Source of the DNA: Pseudomonas gregormendelii
Lineage (GTDB): Bacteria > Pseudomonadota > Gammaproteobacteria > Pseudomonadales > Pseudomonadaceae
Assembly (NCBI RefSeq): GCF_017114825.1
Contig: NZ_JADEVO010000007.1
Span: forward strand, 62,001-126,000
Length of the DNA: 64,000 bases
Direction of reading: 5' to 3'
Of the stretch, positions 55,501 to 64,000 are shown piece by piece (the stretch's first letter is position 1; every line of letters begins with the position of its first letter). The notes below the pieces were generated by a model. That model had not been told where the DNA came from and ran no database searches. It saw only the letters and a program-made list of their open reading frames with translations. The position numbers were made by a program, and so were the translations under genes.

Positions 55501-56433
55501 ATGGACGTCTTCCAGAGCATGCGCTTCTTCGTCTGCGTCGCCCAAAGCGGCAGCTTCACCGCCGCTGCGCAATTGCTGGATACCACCACGACCAACGTCT
55601 CGAAAACCATCACCGCCCTCGAAACCCGGCTGCACACGCGCCTGATCAACCGAACCACTCGACGTCTGGCCCTCACGGAGGCCGGCATGCGCTACCTGAA
55701 ACGTTGCGAAAAGATCATTGACGACGTGCGCGACGCCGACGACGAAGCTGGCACCGCGCAAACCCTTCCCGTCGGCCGCCTGAAAATCCACACCATGTCG
55801 GCTATCGGCAACCATTACTTGATCGACGCCATCGCCAGATACCGCGAGATCCACCCCACCGTGATGTTCGACCTGACCCTGACAAATCGCGTCCCCGACC
55901 TGCTCGAGGAAGGCTACGACATGTCCATCGTCCTGGCCCGCGACCTGCCCGATTCCGGCTTCGTTGCACAACGGCTGGGTACCACCTACAGCGTGCTGTG
56001 CGCCTCGCCGGCCTACCTGAAAAAACGCGGAACCCCCGACTCCCCCGCCACACTCGGCGAACACGATTGCCTGCGCATCGTCAACACAGTGATGCCGGAG
56101 GAAAACTGGACATTCGAAGGGCCCGAAGGCATGGAAACCATCAACATTCCGGTGTCGCCCTTGCACATCAACACCGCTGACGGCATGACCATCGCGATCA
56201 ACAAAGGCATGGGAATTGGCATACAACCGATTGCATCGGCCGTGGACGGCTTGAGGGCGGGAACGCTGGTGCGGGTCTTGCCGAAATATCGGAGGGAAGA
56301 GTTGAACCTGTTCGCGATCTACCCGTCGCGCAAGTTCGTCGATGCGAAAATCAAAACCTGGGTGGAATTTCTCAAGCAGTCGATACCAGAGCGACTGGCA
56401 TCGGATGAACACATCATCGGACCAGGAAACTGA
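55501..56433 (+). CDS. LysR-family transcriptional regulator
   Basis: 310 residues of the CrgA/DmlR-like LysR group: MDVFQSMRFFVCVAQSGSFT, TTTNVSKTITALETRLHTRL and INRTTRRLALTEAGMRYL in the winged helix, with CASPAYLKKRGTP in the effector domain. It lies beyond the terminator of the efflux operon and is oriented the same way. No clear target is adjacent. Confidence 0.9.
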   Translation: MDVFQSMRFFVCVAQSGSFTAAAQLLDTTTTNVSKTITALETRLHTRLINRTTRRLALTEAGMRYLKRCEKIIDDVRDADDEAGTAQTLPVGRLKIHTMSAIGNHYLIDAIARYREIHPTVMFDLTLTNRVPDLLEEGYDMSIVLARDLPDSGFVAQRLGTTYSVLCASPAYLKKRGTPDSPATLGEHDCLRIVNTVMPEENWTFEGPEGMETINIPVSPLHINTADGMTIAINKGMGIGIQPIASAVDGLRAGTLVRVLPKYRREELNLFAIYPSRKFVDAKIKTWVEFLKQSIPERLASDEHIIGPGN

Positions 56434-56477
56434 GCGTAGCGGCATGGAGTGTCGACCCTCCAACGCCAGCACCGGAC

Positions 56478-56738
56478 TCAACTTGAGCAGCCGGTCCCCA
56501 TCACTTGATACTGCAAAACATGGCGCTCGCCGTAAGAGTCCTCATAAGTCATCCGAACCGGCACCGGGGCACACTCGTTGGCTGGTTCGCTGATGGAGAT
56601 GACGTGCTCGATGTCCAGTTTGGTTGCGTAGTCGTAGGTCTCGATTGGGATGGTTTTGGACTCGGCGTTGTCCGCCGCATAGGCGTGTGCACCGAAGGTG
56701 CCGAAAAGTATGAGCAGGGCTGTTTTCTTGAAGGTCAT
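56478..56738 (-). CDS. DUF2790 small exported protein
   Basis: 86 residues with a signal peptide (MTFKKTALLILFGTFGAHAY, cleavage after AYA). The mature part carries the DUF2790 pattern: TYDYATKLDIEHVISI, then C-x-P-V-P-x-R-M-T-Y-E-D and LQYQVMGTGC, with two conserved cysteines. It is a Pseudomonas-restricted family of unknown function. The ATG at 56738 is chosen because the upstream frame has no homology. Confidence 0.85.
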   Translation of the reverse strand: MTFKKTALLILFGTFGAHAYAADNAESKTIPIETYDYATKLDIEHVISISEPANECAPVPVRMTYEDSYGERHVLQYQVMGTGCSS

Positions 56739-57089
56739 GATGTTCACCGCCTCGTTGAGGAAGCCGCGAAGCGTAATTGCTGGCGGCTTGGGGGCGATGT
56801 TAGGTGGCGCGGGGTGGGAGAAAAACGGGGGGGTTGGACAAAGAGTATTGCCGGAGTTTGTATGAATCGAGGATTGCATGACCAGGGGCGGTTACGTGTT
56901 TCTTACGTTCCGCTGAAGAATCCCTTCATGAGGCTTACGTGAGAGTCTTCATGAACGGAGTAATTGGCTCAGAATAGCTTCTGATGACCGGAAGCTTTTT
57001 TGCCAGGAGCGACCTGTCGCCAATGCACGCTATCGATCCCGAATGATCTGTCAAAGCCGCTGATAGTGATGAGCGCAAGCTTAGGTCGT
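56739..57089. other. Gene-free stretch with an isolated terminator
   Basis: About 350 bases without a supported gene; frames reading through it are antiphase to the DUF2790 and cupin genes. The stem-loop with a T-run at 56976-57001 has no obvious plus-strand gene before it. Confidence 0.4.
56976..57001 (+). terminator. Isolated rho-independent terminator
   Basis: AGCTTC (56976-56981) pairs with GAAGCT (56991-56996) across a 9-base loop, followed by TTTTT. It is oriented to end a plus-strand transcript, but the nearest plus-strand gene ends at 56433 beyond the DUF2790 gene. Confidence 0.6.
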
Positions 57090-57401
57090 TCAAACGCTGC
57101 CCTCACGTTCGATGACCAGAATCCGCGCTTCTCCACGAGGATGCGCAACGTGCTCACATCCCACCCCTGCGAAAAACACGTCGCCCACCACCAATGTCAC
57201 GACGCGCTCGATGCCTGATTCGCGATAATGCATATCTACCGTGCCGTCGAGGACGGCGAACACCTCCTCGCCATCATTCACATGCCATTTGTACGGCTGG
57301 TCGGTCCAATGGAGGCGGACGGTGGTTCCACCCATGTTAGCAATGTCGTCAGCGCCCCAGGCGCGAGTGGCGGTGAAATCCTTGCTACGAATAACTCTCA
57401 T
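57090..57401 (-). CDS. Cupin-domain protein
   Basis: 103 residues forming a single small cupin barrel: WHVNDGEEVFAVLDGTVDMH is cupin motif 1 (metal-binding histidine and glutamates) and DVFFAGVGCEHVAHPRGEA is motif 2. Substrate unknown. The ATG at 57401 (MRVIRSKDF) is chosen; it is followed on the other strand by the degraded MmyB-like locus. Confidence 0.85.
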   Translation of the reverse strand: MRVIRSKDFTATRAWGADDIANMGGTTVRLHWTDQPYKWHVNDGEEVFAVLDGTVDMHYRESGIERVVTLVVGDVFFAGVGCEHVAHPRGEARILVIEREGSV

Positions 57402-57627
57402 GGATTGTGTTTCTCGAACAGATAGCAAATTTGTCCCAATCTATCAGAACCTTTGACCGTCCACTGCTAACCAAAAAGAAGGCCAATGCGAGATGCACGT
57501 TATCGGAAAAGGAACCGGATCTATTGTCCTCCGATTTCGGATCGCCCCAGGTGGTGACATACACGGGATACCGAACTTTTCCGCACGCATTCGCGATGCT
57601 CGATGAATGTTGTGCTGCAACATTCCC

Positions 57628-57672
57628 TGTAGGAGCTGCCGAACGCGGCCCGAGCCTTCGGCAGCTCCTACA
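57628..57672. repeat. REP-type hairpin
   Basis: TGTAGGAGCTGCCGAA (57628-57643) and TTCGGCAGCTCCTACA (57657-57672) are perfect 16-bp inverted arms with a 13-base loop. The GTAGGAGCTGCCGA arm is a common intergenic repeat in fluorescent pseudomonads. It lies directly before the MmyB-like tail. Confidence 0.9.
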
Positions 57673-57685
57673 AGGCGGCGGTGGC

Positions 57686-58084
57686 ATGAGGCGACGTCTC
57701 AACCTGCTCGACACCCTGTTGCGTCCCGGCGGCTTGGGTGACTGTCTGGTGAACGCACAGGAAATCCGGGCTATTGCGTGGCAACGTGCCGCCAGGGAAG
57801 CCATCAGCAATCCCGACTTGGCGCGTCTTATGCAGCACCTGGCAGGGCCGACAGACATCCCGCTGGACACACCATCGTCACCCTTGATACTGACCCGAGT
57901 GCGCACCAACAAAGGGGAACTGCGATTCCTATCCACCTTTACAACGTTCGGCATGCCGCTCGATATCACCGTGGCCTCATTGCGCATCGAGCACCTCATC
58001 CCCGCCGACGCGCATACCTGGCAGAGGATGAAAGAAGCTTACGAACTGTGGTCAGCGGCCGGTGCGGAGACGGCGCATGAATAA
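57686..58084 (+). pseudogene. MmyB-like regulator, C-terminal ligand-binding domain remnant
   Basis: 132 codons matching the end of MmyB-type XRE regulators: NLLDTLLRPGGLGDCL, then LRFLSTFTTFGMPLDITVAS and LRIEHLIPADAHTWQ, the closing motif of that domain. Full proteins have about 270 residues with an N-terminal XRE helix-turn-helix, which is absent. The frame upstream, through the REP hairpin to 57407, has no homology. Truncation at the REP is likely. Confidence 0.6.
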
Positions 58085-58104
58085 ACGCGCCGGACACTTC
58101 ACGC

Positions 58105-59964
58105 TCACTCCTGCTCCATAAACTCGGCCACCCCTCGATCCTCCCCCAGAAAACCGCCGCTCTGGTGATGCCACAGCCGCGCATAGATGCCGTTCTTAGC
58201 GAGCAGTTCGCTGTGAGTGCCCTGCTCGATGATACGGCCGTCATCCATGACAATAAGTCGATCCATGGCTGCGATCGTGGACAGCCGATGGGCGATTGCG
58301 ATCACGGTCTTGCCTTGCATCATGTCATCGAGGCTTTCCTGAATCGCCACTTCGACTTCCGAGTCCAGTGCACTGGTGGCCTCGTCAAGCAGCAGGATCG
58401 GAGCGTTCTTGAGCATCACCCGGGCGATCGCGACGCGCTGGCGCTGGCCGCCCGAAAGCTTGATGCCGCGCTCGCCTACCAGGGTGTCGTAGCCGGTGTG
58501 GCCTTGTCGGTCGCTCAGTTGGCTGATGAACTCATCGGCCTGCGCACTGGCCGCAGCACTGCGGATTTGCGCGTCGCTCGCGTCAGGTCGGCCGTAGGCG
58601 ATATTGTCGCGGATGGAACGGTGCAAAAGGGAAGTGTCCTGAGTGACCATCCCAATGGCGCTGCGCAAGCTGTCTTGGGTGACGTGTGCGATGTTTTGCC
58701 CGTCGATGCGAATCTCTCCTTTGTCGACGTCGTAAAAGCGCAGCAGCAGGTTGATAAGTGTCGACTTCCCTGCCCCGGAGCGGCCAACCAGACCGATTTT
58801 TTCGCCCGCGCGGATGTTCAGGCTCAGGCCATCGAGCACCTGGCGCTCGCCGTTGTAGTTGAAGCTGACGTTGTCGAAAGTGACCGCCCCGCCAGAAGTC
58901 ACCAGCACACCTGCGTCCGGCGCGTCCTGCACCTTGGGGCCGTGGGTCAGTGTGGACATGCCGTCCTGCACGGTGCCGATGCTCTCGAACAGAGAGGTCA
59001 TTTGCCACATGATCCAGTGCGACATGCCATTGATGCGCAACGCCATGGCGGTGATGGCCGCCACGGCACCGGCGCCGACCTCGCCTTGGTGCCATAGCCA
59101 CAGGGCATAGCCGCCGGCCGCCATGATCAAGGCCACCACCAATGCCTGGTTGACGATCTCGAACTGGCTGACGAGGCGCATCTGGCGAAAGCCGGTCAGC
59201 TTGAAATCCTCCATGGCTGCACGCGCGAAGTGCGCTTCACGATTGGAGTGGGAGAACAGCTTGACCGTCGTGATGTTGGTATAGGCGTCGGAGATACGCC
59301 CGGTCATCGAGGAGCGCGCGTGCGCCTGTTCCTGCCCGACTTTACCCAAACGGGGTACGAAATAGAGCATGGCTAGCCCGAACAGCAGGATCCAGGCAAT
59401 GAAAGGCAGCATCAGTTTCAGTGCGAAGCCGCCGGCCAGCGCAATGATCGCGATGAAGTACACGCCTATTCCCGGGACGATCTCAATAAGGGTGAACAGC
59501 ACGTCGCGCACAGCCAGCGCAGTCTGCATCACCTTAGTGGTGACCCGGCCGGAAAACTCATCGGAAAAGAACGAAAGGCTCTGCCGCAGCATCAGGCGGT
59601 GGAAGTCCCAACGCAGCCGCAACGGCAGGTTGATCGCCAATATCTGGTGCTGCACCATGGTGCGCAACGCCACCAGTGCAACACTGGTCACCATTACGAT
59701 GCCCATTCCCCACAGCACGCGACTTTCCTGGGCCGCGGCATCACCGCCGGCTTTCCAGGTCGAGAGCAGATCCACGACCTGGCCGAGGAAAGAAAACAGC
59801 CAGGCTTCGTAGATCGACACACCGGCACTCAGCAGCGCAAACGCAAGAATATAACCGCGCGCGCCCCGTGTGCATGCCCACAGGAACCGCGCCAGCCCCG
59901 CGGGTGGCGGTGGTACCTCGTCGGGAGGAAAAGGGTCGAGCCTTCGTTCAAATCCACGAAGCAT
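58105..59964 (-). CDS. ABC exporter, fused membrane and ATPase domains
   Basis: 619 residues: an N-terminal six-helix type IV transmembrane domain (about 30-330) and a nucleotide-binding domain with Walker A GRSGAGKST near residue 397, signature LSGGQRQRVAIARV, Walker B ILLLDEATSALDSE and H-loop IAHRLSTIA. MsbA/LmrA-like half-transporter working as a homodimer. Substrate unknown. The ATG at 59964 (MLRGFERR) is chosen. Confidence 0.92.
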   Translation of the reverse strand: MLRGFERRLDPFPPDEVPPPPAGLARFLWACTRGARGYILAFALLSAGVSIYEAWLFSFLGQVVDLLSTWKAGGDAAAQESRVLWGMGIVMVTSVALVALRTMVQHQILAINLPLRLRWDFHRLMLRQSLSFFSDEFSGRVTTKVMQTALAVRDVLFTLIEIVPGIGVYFIAIIALAGGFALKLMLPFIAWILLFGLAMLYFVPRLGKVGQEQAHARSSMTGRISDAYTNITTVKLFSHSNREAHFARAAMEDFKLTGFRQMRLVSQFEIVNQALVVALIMAAGGYALWLWHQGEVGAGAVAAITAMALRINGMSHWIMWQMTSLFESIGTVQDGMSTLTHGPKVQDAPDAGVLVTSGGAVTFDNVSFNYNGERQVLDGLSLNIRAGEKIGLVGRSGAGKSTLINLLLRFYDVDKGEIRIDGQNIAHVTQDSLRSAIGMVTQDTSLLHRSIRDNIAYGRPDASDAQIRSAAASAQADEFISQLSDRQGHTGYDTLVGERGIKLSGGQRQRVAIARVMLKNAPILLLDEATSALDSEVEVAIQESLDDMMQGKTVIAIAHRLSTIAAMDRLIVMDDGRIIEQGTHSELLAKNGIYARLWHHQSGGFLGEDRGVAEFMEQE

Positions 59965-60069
59965 GGTGGTCTCCAAAAAGATCAAGTTCGGGAGATTCTG
60001 CCATTGAACGGTTGCCTTGAGGGTTTCAAGCGGCGGACATTAGCCTGCCTTGATCAAATCCACCTTCCA

Positions 60070-61281
60070 TCAAAGCTGTTTTCGCGATGTGAAAAAGGCC
60101 GATACTGCCGCCAGCACCAGCAAGATGGCGCTGGCGAGAAATGTCAGGCGATAGCCGCTTGCGTCGAACAGCAGCCCGCCGAGGGTGGAGCCCAGCGCGA
60201 TGAATAGCTGAATGACGGCCACCATCAGGCCGCCACCGGCTTCCGCGTCCCTGGGCAATGCCTTGGCCAGCCATGACCACCACCCCACCGGTGCCGCCGT
60301 TGCGATCAGGCCCCACAGACCCAGCAATACAAACGCTGCCACGACTCCGTCGCCGAGGACAATCAAGGACAGTGCAATGGCGGCCATCAACAGTGGAATG
60401 CAGACCAGTACCCGGTACATTCCGGCTTTCAGGAATGTGCCGATCACAAGGGTCCCGACAAAACCCGCCACTCCGATGACCAGCAGGATCATCGACAACA
60501 GGGAGACATCTACACCCGTGATACTTTCCAGGAACGGGCGCAGATAGTTGAACAACACAAATTGCCCCATGAAGAACAGGCCCACACTCAACATGCCGAA
60601 ACTGACCAATGGCTTTTTGAACAATCGAAAGACATTGCCAGCACCCGCTTTGCGCGGCGCCGCCGGCATGGCTGGCAGGCTGATCCATTGCCAGATCAAC
60701 GCGATGATCGCGACCGGAATCAGGCACAAAAAAGCGCCCCGCCAACCGATGACACTGCCCAGATAGCTTCCCAGCGGTGCGGCCACTACGGTTGCCAACG
60801 CATTGCCACCGTTGAAGATCGCCAGAGCCTTGGGCACGCTATGGGAAGGCACCAGGCGCATGGCCATTGCCGCCGACATCGACCAGAACCCGCCGATCAC
60901 CACGCCGATCAGCGCACGCCCCATCATGTACACCGTATAGTTTGGCGCCAGGCCCACCACCAGCCCCGACACACACATCATCCCGGTCAGTAGCAGCAAT
61001 AGCGTCTTGCGGTCCAGCGAGCCTGCCAGCCTGGAAATCGAAAGGCTGGTCAGCACCGCGAAAGCGCCGGATATGGCGATCCCGTAACCGGCCAGCCCTT
61101 CACTGATTTGCAGGTCCGAGGCAATCGGCGTAAGCAAGCTGACAGGCATGAATTCCGAGGCAATCAGCGCGAATACGCACAGTGTCATCGCAAAAATGCC
61201 ACTCCAGCAGGCCGGCTGTTCGCCAGTCCCAGGCCGGGCTGAGACATCACCTTCCGGGGTGTCGAATACTTGAGCCGTCAT
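60070..61281 (-). CDS. MFS exporter, NepI-like (purine nucleoside/drug efflux family)
   Basis: 403 residues, DHA1 family. Close in pattern to E. coli NepI: CVFALIASEFMPVSLLTPIA, SEGLAGYGIAISGAFAVLTS, GGFWSMSAAMAMRLVPSHSV and GWWSWLAKALPRDAEAGGGL. The ATG at 61281 is chosen. It is divergent from the LysR gene at 61523 (about 240 bp), which probably controls it. Confidence 0.88.
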   Translation of the reverse strand: MTAQVFDTPEGDVSARPGTGEQPACWSGIFAMTLCVFALIASEFMPVSLLTPIASDLQISEGLAGYGIAISGAFAVLTSLSISRLAGSLDRKTLLLLLTGMMCVSGLVVGLAPNYTVYMMGRALIGVVIGGFWSMSAAMAMRLVPSHSVPKALAIFNGGNALATVVAAPLGSYLGSVIGWRGAFLCLIPVAIIALIWQWISLPAMPAAPRKAGAGNVFRLFKKPLVSFGMLSVGLFFMGQFVLFNYLRPFLESITGVDVSLLSMILLVIGVAGFVGTLVIGTFLKAGMYRVLVCIPLLMAAIALSLIVLGDGVVAAFVLLGLWGLIATAAPVGWWSWLAKALPRDAEAGGGLMVAVIQLFIALGSTLGGLLFDASGYRLTFLASAILLVLAAVSAFFTSRKQL

Positions 61282-61522
61282 GCAAAAACCTCTCATCCAA
61301 ACGTTGTGGGGTGCAGCCCTGCCCGGTTAGCCAACCACCGTCAGCTGCCGGGTAAAAAAGGCGTTGAGCCGGGTCCAGGGAATCAAGTCCACGCGGTCAT
61401 ACCGATGCACCTGACCCGCACCGGCCATCCAAGCCATCGCCCGTAGGTGACATAGCTTGACTGATCGGGAATATCTTGATTAGTAGTCATAATCTTCATG
61501 CGGTTTTGAGAAAAATTCAGTA

Positions 61523-62416
61523 ATGGCCAACACCAAAGTCAACGACCTGCAGGCTTTTTTGGCAGTAGCGCGAGATCAGAGCTTCACGAAAGCCGCCGCC
61601 AAACTGGGCGTCTCGCCTTCTGCGCTAAGCCATACGATCCGCGCACTTGAACAAAGACTGGGGATACGACTGCTGGCCCGTACGACACGCAATGTGGCGC
61701 CCACGGAGGCGGGGGAACGGTTGATGCGCTCGATTGCCCCGCTCTTTGACCAGATTACCGCCGAGCTTGAAGCGCTGGGCGAGCTGCGGGACAAGCCCAG
61801 TGGCACGATTCGTATTTCCTGTACTGACGATCAGATTGAATTGTGCGTGCGGCCGATGCTTGCAGAATTCCTGACGTGCTACCCGGATATCACGCTGGAG
61901 TTCTACGTCGACTATGGCTTCACCAACGTGGTCGAGGAGCGATTTGATGCCGGCAACCGAATGGGCGAATCGATCAGCAAAGACATGATCGCCGTTCGCA
62001 TAGGCCCGGATTGGCGGTTGGCCGTGGTGGGTTCTCCAGAATACTTCGCCCGCAACCCGGCTCCCACAACCCCCCATGAGTTGACCAGACATAAATGCGT
62101 GAACATCCGCCACCGACCATCCGGGGCGATCTACGCCTGGGAATTCGAAAACGATGGCAAGGCTTTTACGGTCAAGGTCGACGGCCAACTGGTGTTCAAC
62201 AGCATCATGCATGTACTCAACGCAGCCGCCGATGGCATTGGCTTGGCCTACGTACCCGAAGAACTGGTTGCACCGTACCTGGCCGACGGCCGACTCCAGG
62301 AGGTCCTGGCCGACTGGTGCCCTGAGTTCCAGGGCAACCATTTGTACTATCCCAACAGACGCCAGACGTCTGCAGCGTTTTCTGCATTGGTGGAAGCGTT
62401 GAGGTACAGAAGCTGA
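61523..62416 (+). CDS. LysR-family regulator of the NepI-like exporter
   Basis: 297 residues. Winged helix: FLAVARDQSFTKAAAKLGVS, then SALSHTIRALEQRLGIRLL and ARTTRNVAPTEAGE. The effector domain (VGSPEYFARNPAPTTPHEL) follows. The intergenic region holds several AT-rich half-sites near 61461-61480. The start is the ATG at 61523. Confidence 0.9.
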   Translation: MANTKVNDLQAFLAVARDQSFTKAAAKLGVSPSALSHTIRALEQRLGIRLLARTTRNVAPTEAGERLMRSIAPLFDQITAELEALGELRDKPSGTIRISCTDDQIELCVRPMLAEFLTCYPDITLEFYVDYGFTNVVEERFDAGNRMGESISKDMIAVRIGPDWRLAVVGSPEYFARNPAPTTPHELTRHKCVNIRHRPSGAIYAWEFENDGKAFTVKVDGQLVFNSIMHVLNAAADGIGLAYVPEELVAPYLADGRLQEVLADWCPEFQGNHLYYPNRRQTSAAFSALVEALRYRS

Positions 62417-62615
62417 CCTAACGAAGTCATACGACCTCTACAGCTTTGCCAAAGCACTAGAAAAATTCAACTTAGCTCAATCCTAAAGCCTTCATCGCTC
62501 AAAAACTCTCTTGCCCGGCCTGGCTGAATAGGATACAAATCGAAGCAGTTGTACGACAACATAATAAAAACCCACGAGCCATCCCGAGTTGGCCTGTCAC
62601 CCTTCGAGATCTGCC

Positions 62616-63568
62616 ATGCCCCGCCCTGCCCTTGCCCAAACCCTACCGGCGCCTTTCCCCCGCCATCTCGCCGTGATCATTCTGTTGTGCATGGGCTGTG
62701 CGTTCGCCGGCAACCATGTGGCGGCACGGGTCGCTTTCGATGATGGCGCGGGTGTGTTGCTGGCGATTTTGCTGCGTTCTGGCGGGACCTTGCTGGTACT
62801 CGCCATCCTGGTGCTGTGGCAAAAACAGAGTCTGCGTCTGCCGGCAGGTGCCTGGCGCTGGCAATTGCTGTTGGGCCTCCTGATTACCGCGCAGAGCCTG
62901 TGCCTGTACTCGGCTGTCGCGCGGGTGCCGCGCGGGTGCCGGTGGCACTGGCGCTGCTGGTGGCAAACGTGTTCCCCATCCTGCTGGCGTTGCTTACATG
63001 GGCAATGGGCGGCCCGCGACCAACCGCGCGCACCGCTATGTTGATGGGTTTGATTCTGGTGGGGCTGGTGTTTGTGCTCGACGTCCCCGGGCGCCTTTCG
63101 ACCACCAGCGACGTCAGCCCGGAATGGCTCCTGGGCGTCGCACTCGCGTTCTGCGCCGCCAGCGTATTCGCCTGCGCGTTGTGGATCACCGACCACAAAT
63201 TGGCGCAGGTACGTGGTTCGGTGCGCAGTCTGTTGACCATTTTTATCGTCTTCAGCAGCGTCAATCTGGCGGGCCTGACCGGCGCCCTGCCAGGCGGACT
63301 GAACCTGCCCGCAACCTCGACCGGATGGCTGGCCCTCGCCACTCTGGTGGTGCTTTATGGCACCGGTTTTATCGTGCTGTTCATTTCAGTGCCTCGACTG
63401 AACATGCCACGCAATGCGCCGGTCATGAACATCGAGCCGTTGGCAACGCTGCTGATGGGCTGGATTGTGCTGGATCAAATGCTCAGCGCGGGGCAGGTGC
63501 TGGGAGGGGTGATTGTGGTCACCGGCATCGTTTTGCTGACTTATCGCATGACCGGCGCGCCAAAGTAG
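62616..63568 (+). pseudogene. EamA-family (DMT) permease broken by an 11-bp tandem duplication
   Basis: Two frames together encode one 10-helix drug/metabolite transporter. The first runs from the ATG at 62616 (VIILLCMGCAFAGNHVAARV) to the VARVP junction; the second continues VALALLVANVFPILLALLTW to the end of the second EamA half (PLATLLMGWIVLDQMLSAGQ). They are joined by a perfect GCGCGGGTGCC duplication at 62919-62940. Removing one copy restores a single open frame. As read, only a truncated N-terminal product is made. Confidence 0.85.
62919..62940. repeat. 11-bp tandem duplication in the EamA gene
   Basis: GCGCGGGTGCC at 62919-62929 is repeated exactly at 62930-62940. Because 11 is not a multiple of three the frame is shifted by two bases. 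Confidence 0.9.
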
Positions 63569-63664
63569 GCATCGTCATTACAGGAATGAAAACTCAATAT
63601 TGCGTAGAAAATAAACCGACTACGCTAAACACGTCACCATCACGTCGCTACAGGGGACATGGGA

Positions 63665-63964
63665 ATGACCGCCAAAACAGCGCATCCCTGCTCAACCTGG
63701 GTCATACCCTCCCTGCTCGCCATTAACCTGGCGCTGACTGCCGGTTGTTCCGGCAGAACCACCACGGCTCGCTACGCGGCTTCGAACGTCGGTTCAAGTT
63801 GCTATGCCAAGGCCTTGCCCACGGCCGGCGAAGGCGGCCTGGCGTGGGGGGCTACCCTGAGCATCGCCCGGCAGAAGTCGCTGAATAACTGCGCTCGTTA
63901 TGCCGGACGATCAGGCGGCACGCCCAGGACCTGCAAGGTGGTCTTGTCGGAGTGCCGGAATTGA
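63665..63964 (+). CDS. Small lipoprotein of DUF4189-like type
   Basis: 99 residues beginning with a lipoprotein signal (IPSLLAINLALTAGCSGR, lipobox LTAGC). The mature part has AWGATLSIARQKSLNNCARY and four further cysteines spaced as in DUF4189-like proteins (GxA, ALxxC, CKV). Function unknown. The ATG at 63665 is preferred over 63659. Confidence 0.6.
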   Translation: MTAKTAHPCSTWVIPSLLAINLALTAGCSGRTTTARYAASNVGSSCYAKALPTAGEGGLAWGATLSIARQKSLNNCARYAGRSGGTPRTCKVVLSECRN

Positions 63965-64000
63965 TGCATCAGGGAGTTGGGGGTGGCGGCAGGTTTTGCC

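Noticed and set aside
56505..56942. 145-codon plus-strand frame over the DUF2790 region
   Set aside because: Antisense to the DUF2790 gene, whose signal peptide and cysteine pattern are clear.
1..64000. CRISPR array, tRNA, rRNA or prophage
   Set aside because: No regularly spaced direct repeats, tRNA-like cloverleaf motifs or phage structural genes were noticed on reading; a dedicated scan was not possible.

Overview
The window reads as a chromosomal segment of a fluorescent-group Pseudomonas. The GC-rich codon use, the Pseudomonas-type REP hairpins (arms of the form GGGAGCAAGGCTTGCCCGCGAT), the mdc malonate decarboxylase operon with MadLM, DUF2790, OprD porins and many LysR regulators all point that way. 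No tRNA, rRNA, CRISPR array or phage module was seen.

Layout. 1-3.7 kb: a LysR tail, the ohrR/ohr peroxide pair with three copies of a perfect 12-bp palindrome, then two truncated genes abutting head to head (nucleoside permease C-terminus and LacI regulator lacking its HTH), then a GNAT gene. 3.8-6.1 kb: an AT-rich islet with a LuxR-family regulator without a LuxI partner, a laccase-domain (PgeF/YfiH-like) gene, a lux/phz-box-like palindrome and a truncated alpha/beta hydrolase. 6.1-9.5 kb: LysR and divergent MFS gene, a P-loop kinase stub, and a DUF1206 membrane protein. 9.6-18 kb: a complete malonate catabolism block (mdcR, convergent mdcABCDEGH-madLM). 18-27 kb: TspO, TrmK, and two large GGDEF/EAL proteins on either side of an MHS transporter. 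27-31 kb: a second head-to-head scar (arylsulfatase tail/FAD oxidoreductase tail) and an intact FAD paralogue. 31.5-33.4 kb: Gfo/Idh/MocA plus TIM-barrel pair. 33.5-43.4 kb: a complete 3-(3-hydroxyphenyl)propionate pathway (mhpR, mhpABCDFE, mhpT, OprD porin) with a recognisable MhpR operator and promoter. 43.4-46.6 kb: a lower-GC quinone/redox islet ending at an IS1182-type transposase wreck. 46.6-47.4 kb: an in-frame tcuA'-'tcuC chimera. 47.5-64 kb: NylB-like serine hydrolase, Mug glycosylase, TetR with an EmrA-EmrB-NodT tripartite efflux operon plus aldo/keto reductase, LysR, DUF2790, cupin, an MmyB-type regulator tail downstream of a REP hairpin, an ABC exporter, a NepI-like exporter with divergent LysR, an EamA transporter broken by an 11-bp tandem duplication, and a small lipoprotein.

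Metabolically the segment is a catabolic and efflux mosaic. Malonate is taken up by MadLM and decarboxylated by Mdc. Hydroxyphenylpropionates enter through the OprD-like porin and MhpT and leave the pathway as succinate, acetyl-CoA and pyruvate. The two most unusual themes are (i) the LuxR/PgeF-like/lux-box islet, and (ii) the number of clean internal-deletion scars (about 2.35, 8.5, 27.59, 46.4 and 46.84 kb), which leave fused gene remnants. All functional calls rest on motif recognition from the sequence; no database search was run.
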